Assembly: GCA_021234155.1 (NCBI GenBank)
Contig: JAJEKV010000177.1
Location: 248,001 to 312,000 of the forward strand
Length of the DNA: 64,000 bases
Direction of reading: 5' to 3'
DNA from: Isoetes taiwanensis
Taxonomy: Eukaryota > Streptophyta > Lycopodiopsida > Isoetales > Isoetaceae
How positions within the stretch are numbered: the stretch's first letter is position 1; every line of letters begins with the position of its first letter. Positions 58,248 through 64,000 of this stretch are shown in pieces. A program made the position numbers and the translations under genes. Under the pieces are notes generated by a model. That model had not been told where the DNA came from and ran no database searches. It was given only the letters and a program-made list of their open reading frames with translations.

Positions 58248-58827
58248 TATTAGAAATAGAGAAGCTAATCTATTTCTAATGATTGCTTGACGAATTTGTG
58301 AATAGCATCAAGACACATATATTCCAATATTTCAAAGACTTATATTTCAAATCTTAATAAACTCAACATAAACCATTGGATTACTGTAGTAAAAGTTACT
58401 GTAGCTAAGGTATTGACTTATTTACTGTAGCAGGGTTGACCCGATGAGGATACAACTGAAATCCTTCATTTCGACCTTGAATTCCTCCTTAACTTGTCAG
58501 ACCAACTCATTCATCTGAGCCGGCCTCTGTGTTATCAAATAGGCTCATCTTCGACGGTCAAGGCATCGGAATAGGCCGACTTGCCGAGATCCTATTCATA
58601 TGGGATTTCCCTCCATAGTTTCGGGCCAGCTCAACCTTTAAACATATAATTAGATTTAATATACACCATTGAACCTATGGTGTATCATGAGCCCTTTTAG
58701 AAAATATATAAGGGCTTCACAGTTTCAGCTATAATTTCTGTATAATTTCTGTACAATTATGTATACAACCTTGATGTGTAATCTTGAACTGAGAATTTTG
58801 TGATGAACCAACATTATAAATCCAACA
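58248..58827 (-). mobile_element. 5' LTR of the copia element (580 bp)
   Basis: It starts TGTTGGATTT at 58827 on the minus strand and ends TAATA beside the primer site. A perfect 11 bp inverted repeat ATTAGAAATAG / CTATTTCTAAT lies at 58249-58259 and 58270-58280. A TATATAAG-like site on the plus strand is not in the element sense. Confidence 0.6.
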
Positions 58828-61800
58828 AATTTGAAGCCTAATATGGATAACAACTGGACTGAAGTATTGAAGCCTGCCGTTCCCAAGTTTTGTTATAGTT
58901 TTCTACTCTAACATAAGCTCTGATGGATGCAGGTGAGCTTTGGTCCTTGACTTTGGATTGGGAGTGTCTACTCAACAAGATATGGTCTATAAAAACAAGA
59001 ATGCATGAGAATGTGATGTAATCAATTTATTGTAAAATATGAAATGAAATGTGATAGTCATGCAATGCAATTGCGTTTATATTTTTTACAATATTGTTTT
59101 ATCTAATGCAAAAATATAACTAGCTATGCATTGTTATGATATGTTATGCCACAGGTACGTAAGCAAGAGATATACTTTTAGAGTGCGCTTATAAGAATGC
59201 CCTACCTTATATGTCAGAATATACCTATACCCAATAAAGATACATGTAAGCAAGAGAGATAAGGATTAATGCCTTAGCTTACGTGTCAAAATCCACCTAT
59301 AGCCAATAAACACACATGTAAGCAAGATAGATAAGGGATATGAAATCTTACCTTCACAGAGTGTGCTTGTGAGAATGTTCTAGTTTACATGTCAGAATCT
59401 ACATAGAGGGGACTTGGGTACTAAGTCTTGGGGTCCTTTCCTAAAGGCAAGAGAGCGTAAAAGTGTCAAAGGAAAGACATTATAATGAGTCCATATAGGA
59501 AGTGGTATTCTATCAGCTTAATTGCTTAAGTCTTCTATACCTTTCAAGAGAAAAGTGCTTTCGATGAACGAAATCTTGCAATTGTATCCGAATATGACTT
59601 GCTAGAATGCCTTGAAGCACTTGCTAGAATGGCCTTAAGCTTTTGTTGTGGAGGTGAATAGTCCACTCAACTTTTATCATTGCATATTTAGTTATAAAGT
59701 GCATTTATGCAGTGACTTTATTGGCAATGGGCGACAATTTGACCAATTTATTCTTCCTTCCCTTCACATTGATATTGGACGTGCTTTTGGTACTCATCAA
59801 AACACCTTAAGGTGTGATATGAGCACGCAAACCTCTAACATGTGATATGATTACACTTTTGACATTTGTTTCCACTAAAGTGGTGACTAGATGATGATTT
59901 ACCATCTCGAATTTGCACTTTATCGTGATAGGCACCTGTAAAACAAAAAAGGATCGAGTATTCCGAGCATTCGTGCTTAATGAGGTCATAAGGTTCGCGC
60001 ACTGGCATGATGACAAGGAAGCAGAAAGGAGGAGGTGGTATAATGAGCAAAAGAAAACCATTTTTTGATCCATATTCAAACTAGAGATAACAAAAGCTAA
60101 CATGAAAAGGTCCTGTTTTTGAAGTATTCATGCTAAAGGGGGTCCTAAGGTTCATACACTAGCATGATGACAAGGAGACAAAAATGGAATTGAATTAATC
60201 CACAAAGACCAAAATATCTATGGGTAAAATAATGAAAAAAAAAAGAATCAAATTCTTAAGCCATATATTCAACTAGAGATAACAAAAGCTACCTGGGAGA
60301 GTAAAACCTCAAATCCTATATGAGCAAAATAGAAGAGGTGGTCAAAAAAGTGCAAGCCCAAGACTTCAAAAGGTGCCATGTTTCATGCAAGTAACATAGT
60401 GGTGGGAAAATACAAGTTTTATTTCTTTTTCCTTTTTGTAGTGGTAAGATAAATTGCAAGTGCCTTTGGCACTACTTTATTTCTAATCAGAGGATCATCC
60501 ATTCATTGTTCTTTGAAAAAGTATGCATATATAAATAGTATGTCTGCTGCTATGATTCTTCTCATGGTCTCTGACCTCTGGCTCTGTTTCAGAATCCATG
60601 GATATGTCCTGTCCTGTTCAATTCTATCATAATCCATGGTTTACCAAATTAGGTCTGCATCAATTTGTCTGCATTTTGGCTATCTATATCTGGCCATGTG
60701 GGCAGATTTGTATCTAGCCAAATCTTAAAGCTCTGGCTATGGTGGATTAAACCTTAAAAACCCTAGACTCTGTAATTTGTAGGTGAAGTGAAAGGAAAAA
60801 TGCTGCTGCAAAACCGTAGTTCAATGCACAGGGGAGTGTGTACTGTGTCAATCAATCCAATGCTTGATTTTGTTTTTCTGGACCGTATAGAATTGGCATG
60901 ATCCGGCAATAAATGCAGGCAGGTCAAAGGATGGATATGGCGATTAGGGCAGTACCGGAAATAGACCTGCGCCCACGTTTTTCTAAATACCTGCCTTCTT
61001 CAAGGCATTAAACATCGGGAAGAACCCATTTGAAGCAGAGGACATGAAAACAAAACAGAGCTCTGATCCATTCACGAGTAAAATGCTTGGATTAAGTAAG
61101 ACTTTGATATGTACTGTGCTAAAAACCCTGTTTTCAACGAAATACCTTCTGATTCGGATTCCAGATCTTTTGTAGGGTTGACACAGATCCTTTTCAGTGT
61201 TCCTTTTGCACATCACAAAGACCAAGTGTATGCATTTCTGCTCCACTAGAGGGGAATTAGGCAGTCATAATCTTGGGGCCCAGCCACTACTCAAGCAGTT
61301 AGAAATATTAAAACAAAAGTTAAATTGCTTGTCGGAACGATGATGCAACAAAAAAAAGGACCTTTCCTTCGTGTCCAAATCAGTCAGGAAGAAGAATCAG
61401 ATCATTTTATAAGAATCTGGCCACCATTTTCCAAGCCCTAGTGCTTAATTTCTGTTGGCCACATGCAAAAGCGTTTATATAGTGTGCGTACTCTGGTATA
61501 TGGACCTATTCTGTTCTGCACTGTCGGTTTTGTACCCTCTATGTTCTCAAATTCTGGCATCATGTCGTAGCAAATCAAGGTCGAGCTTAGTTGGGTCTTA
61601 GAAATATCAACTGATGAGACCTTAAACATAAAAAATTCCTGCGTTGCAGGGCAAATCATGACGAAATTTAAACTGGGTTTTTGAATTATGGACTGGGTCC
61701 TTAAGATGAGACGTAGAGGATACAAGCTTCTGACGAAAACGGAGTCCGGTTCGCTGTTTTTCTTTTTCTAGACATTGAGAAGATCTGCAAAGCCAAATAC

Positions 61801-62493
61801 ACCCTTTTTTCTGAATGAAAGGACGGGGATACGCCATCAGCAAAGGCATAACTAAGCTCTGGTTTAAACTTTTTTTCTTCATAGATACAGCAGAAGAAAC
61901 AGCTGCCTTTAAGATTAGGTCTTTTTCTGGGAGTCTCTATCCTTGTCTTTGGTGGGCCGTTGACACACAAGCGCATGCAGGGGCCCCCTTTTGTCATTTG
62001 AAGAAAAAAATAAACGGGCTCACACACAGTTTGTAGGCCATGCTCTCCCTGTAGCGGTGTGCAAGCGCGCACTTGGCCATCATGGCCGGAATATGCATGA
62101 TCATCTCCACAGCCCTCAAATCTCAAGAACCCACATAGGGATTTCCGTTCTGCGCTCAAATTTTGATCCCTGCAAAAGAATTCTTTCTAATGGTATTTCC
62201 CTAGAGATGATCTGCTTCTTGATTTGCTCATATGGGTTCATCTGTTTCTTGTATGCATGCCAATTCTCGCATCCGCAAAAGATTTTGCAGACATAAGGCC
62301 CTTGTTGTGGATGGACTGACAGAAATGGGAAAATTTATGCAAAGAAGGAAGAGGGTGCGCATCTGGTGTCTATATAAATCAGGTGAATATTGATAAGGAA
62401 TTTCCTCATCTGGGTGATGAAATATCGCTGGTTCTTGAGGGAATCAGGAAGAAGAAAGAATTTAGACTGAAACTTGGTAGAAATTTTTACTAA
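58828..62493. other. Gene-poor stretch with two tandem repeat zones
   Basis: The zone 59155-59400 has two to three imperfect units of about 90 bases with ATGTCAGAAT, ACCTATA-CCAATAAA and ACATGTAAGCAAGA. The zone 59955-60295 has two units of about 170 bases (GCATTCGTGCTTAATG-GGTC, CATGATGACAAGG, CAACTAGAGATAACAAAAGCTA). No gene is supported. The right end contains the promoter and any 5' exon of the second F-box/kelch gene. Confidence 0.4.
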
Positions 62494-64000
62494 TTCTTTG
62501 GATCGAATTGCTATGAAACAGATCAATGGAGGAAGGCGCAAGCAAAGAAGGCAAAGGAATGGGAAGCAAAGGGAGAGCTATGGGGGCAAGAAGAAGAAGC
62601 AAAGGAGGAATGGTGTTTGATACCAGGGTTACCATATGAGATAGCAGTGCAATGCTTGGCAAGGGTACCAAGAGCAGAGCATTTACTACTGAGAACGGTG
62701 TGCAAGGCATGGAAATGGGTGGTGGAAAGCAGGGAATTGCTGGAACAGAGGCGCCTGTTAGGGTGCACAGAGGATTGGCTGTATCTACACGTTGGGACAT
62801 CTCCACATTTGGACGACAGACGAGATGGAAAGAGATTTAAATGGCAGCTTGTGGGCGGATTTAGTCTGTGGCATGCCCTTGATCCATACAGACACAAATG
62901 GCATGCTCTGCCTCCCATCCCTTATGATCAGCATGTTACTGCAGGCCAGGTTGTTCTTGGAGCCACCTCTGTGGTCCTCCATGGCTACCTCTATGTCATA
63001 GGAGGAGCTCCCTTTGGCAAGGCTGCCATCAGGTTTTCTTTTTCTTCTATCTCTTCATTGCACTGCTTTGCTTTTGTACTTATAAACCTCCTCCATCACA
63101 CTTGTTATCTATATATCCTGGTTCTTTCCTTGTACCATCTTCATCACACTGGCTAGTTTTTCTTGATCTTTACTTGTACCTAACTACTGACTTGCTAAGC
63201 AGTCCTCTGTCTTTTCTTTCGACAATTCATCATGATCTCTTCTGTTCAACACAGGTGCTTTGCCCTTGCTATCCAGTCCTCTGTCTTTCTTACCTATCAC
63301 CTCGACAATTCATCATGTATAGAACAGGTGCTTTGCCTCCTCTCTCAGTCACTTCTATCAAAGCATAAAATATTGATCCTCATTGCTCTGTAGCCCAGTT
63401 CACAAGCAGAAATTGTCAGCGTCCTCTCCCCAAGAGTTTAGGACAGGATTTCATCACTTCTTTATCTATTCCTATCCTGATTTTTCTTTATACGCAATTT
63501 AGCCTCCAATCTAGAATGGCAGGTGATGATTAATCCCTATACTCATGAGTTTATCAAGGATCCTGACCCACTGCTTAGTTTAATATCCTGATTTTTGTGC
63601 ATAACTATACAAACATCCTTATCAGAACAGCTAATGATTTATTATTCTCTAGTGTCATGTGCTCATATGTACTCTGTTTTCTCTTTTGTTTTCAGAGACA
63701 TGTGGGTGTATAATCCCAGGCAGAACAAATGGAAAAAAGCTGCTTCCATGTTTGCAGCCCGTTCTGGCTGCTTGGCTGGTGTTATCAAGGATAAACTTTA
63801 TGTAATAGGAGGTTCAGGTAACTGCCATATAACTGGTTTCTCGCTTCCATGCCTTGAAGTGTATGATCCAAAACTGAACAAATGGAGTTATGGTGCAAGT
63901 GCTCAAGGTGTAGCCACAGTTCATGCCTGCAGTCCTCTAAAAAATGCAGCTGTTATTGATAACAAACTATGTGTAATTGGTTCAGAAAACCAATCTGGTC
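62494..64000 (+). CDS. F-box/kelch-repeat protein, second paralogue (incomplete at window end)
   Basis: Exon 1 frame is open from 62494 to the donor at 63033 (CATCAG then GT). The intron is 663 bp with TTTTCAG acceptor, and exon 2 starts at 63696 and runs past 64000. The protein reads EEWCLIPGLPYEIAVQCLAR, LLLRTVCKAWKWVVESREL, LGCTEDWLYLHVGTSPHLDD, LYVIGGAPFGKAAIR, then DMWVYNPRQNKWKKAASMF, DKLYVIGGSG and LEVYDPKLNKWSYGAS. Exon 1 is about 85% identical to the 38.7 kb gene by eye, and the intron sits at the same codon. No in-frame ATG lies between the stop at 62491 and the F-box, so an upstream exon probably supplies the start. The role is as for the other copy: SCF ubiquitin ligase substrate receptor. 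Confidence 0.85.

Larger units (their letters stand above)
56442..58827 (-). mobile_element. Copia element, 5' half: LTR, primer site, gag, protease, integrase start
   Basis: The LTR spans 58827-58248 (starts TGTTGG), the primer site TGGTATCAGAGC lies at 58246-58235, gag at 58189-57255, a protease block (VVDSGAERSV near 57170), and pre-integrase/integrase to about 56445. The sequence then stops at the LTR of the second copia element. Confidence 0.8.

Noticed and set aside
1-64000. CRISPR arrays, bacterial operons or ribosome binding sites
   Set aside because: No regularly spaced short repeats with unique spacers. Introns, TATA boxes and plant retroelements show eukaryotic nuclear DNA.

Overview
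This window looks like nuclear DNA of a land plant with a large, repeat-rich genome. The evidence is plant-type Ty3/gypsy chromovirus, Ty1/copia, LINE and Helitron remains, spliced F-box/kelch genes, a cellulose-synthase (CesA) zinc-finger fragment and a PPR fragment. A fern or other non-flowering lineage is my guess, but nothing here fixes it. Only three loci look like ordinary host genes: a GNAT-type N-acetyltransferase (about 9.05-10.12 kb, with a reading-frame break in its leader) and two paralogous F-box/kelch genes (38.7-40.1 kb, and 62.5 kb to the window end).

Layout: 1-3551 is the 5' part of a minus-strand gypsy-type LTR element (element A): a 1.6 kb LTR, an initiator-Met-tRNA primer site, a leader with hairpin units, an internal TATA box, then an ORF for a very long histone H3-like protein. 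3.6-8.1 kb holds a decayed plus-strand copia element interrupted by a 664 bp MITE. 9-10.1 kb is the GNAT gene, and 10.7-12.9 kb a decayed unidentified minus-strand gene. 13.1-13.3 kb is a TRIM-like miniature LTR element. 13.4-16.35 kb is element B, a relative of A with the same layout but a different first ORF. 16.4-21.1 kb holds gypsy reverse-transcriptase and chromodomain fragments and a third LTR of the A/B family. 21.1-26.7 kb has no gene I can support. 26.7-27.8 kb is a CesA fragment joined to a PPR fragment. 28.1-29.9 kb is a probable Helitron. 30.0-35.5 kb is a further LTR element with a clear 5 bp target duplication. 36.7-36.9 kb is a chain of small hairpins ending in a TTCC tract. 43.5-48.8 kb, 49.9-52.4 kb and 52.9-54.2 kb are LINEs. 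54.6 kb is a second Helitron terminus. 54.9-58.8 kb holds two nested minus-strand copia elements.

The most interesting item is the H3-like ORF of element A. It begins with the exact canonical H3 tail start MARTKQTAR and ends with a recognisable H3 histone fold. The two are separated by about 310 residues of highly charged sequence, giving 413 codons in total, and the ORF sits where element B carries an unrelated ORF. The LTR family is the one found next to a chromodomain-bearing integrase end at 18.9-20.2 kb, which suggests that an element targeted to chromatin also carries a histone mimic. This copy has two in-frame stops, so it is at least partly decayed. Whether other copies are intact is the key open question.
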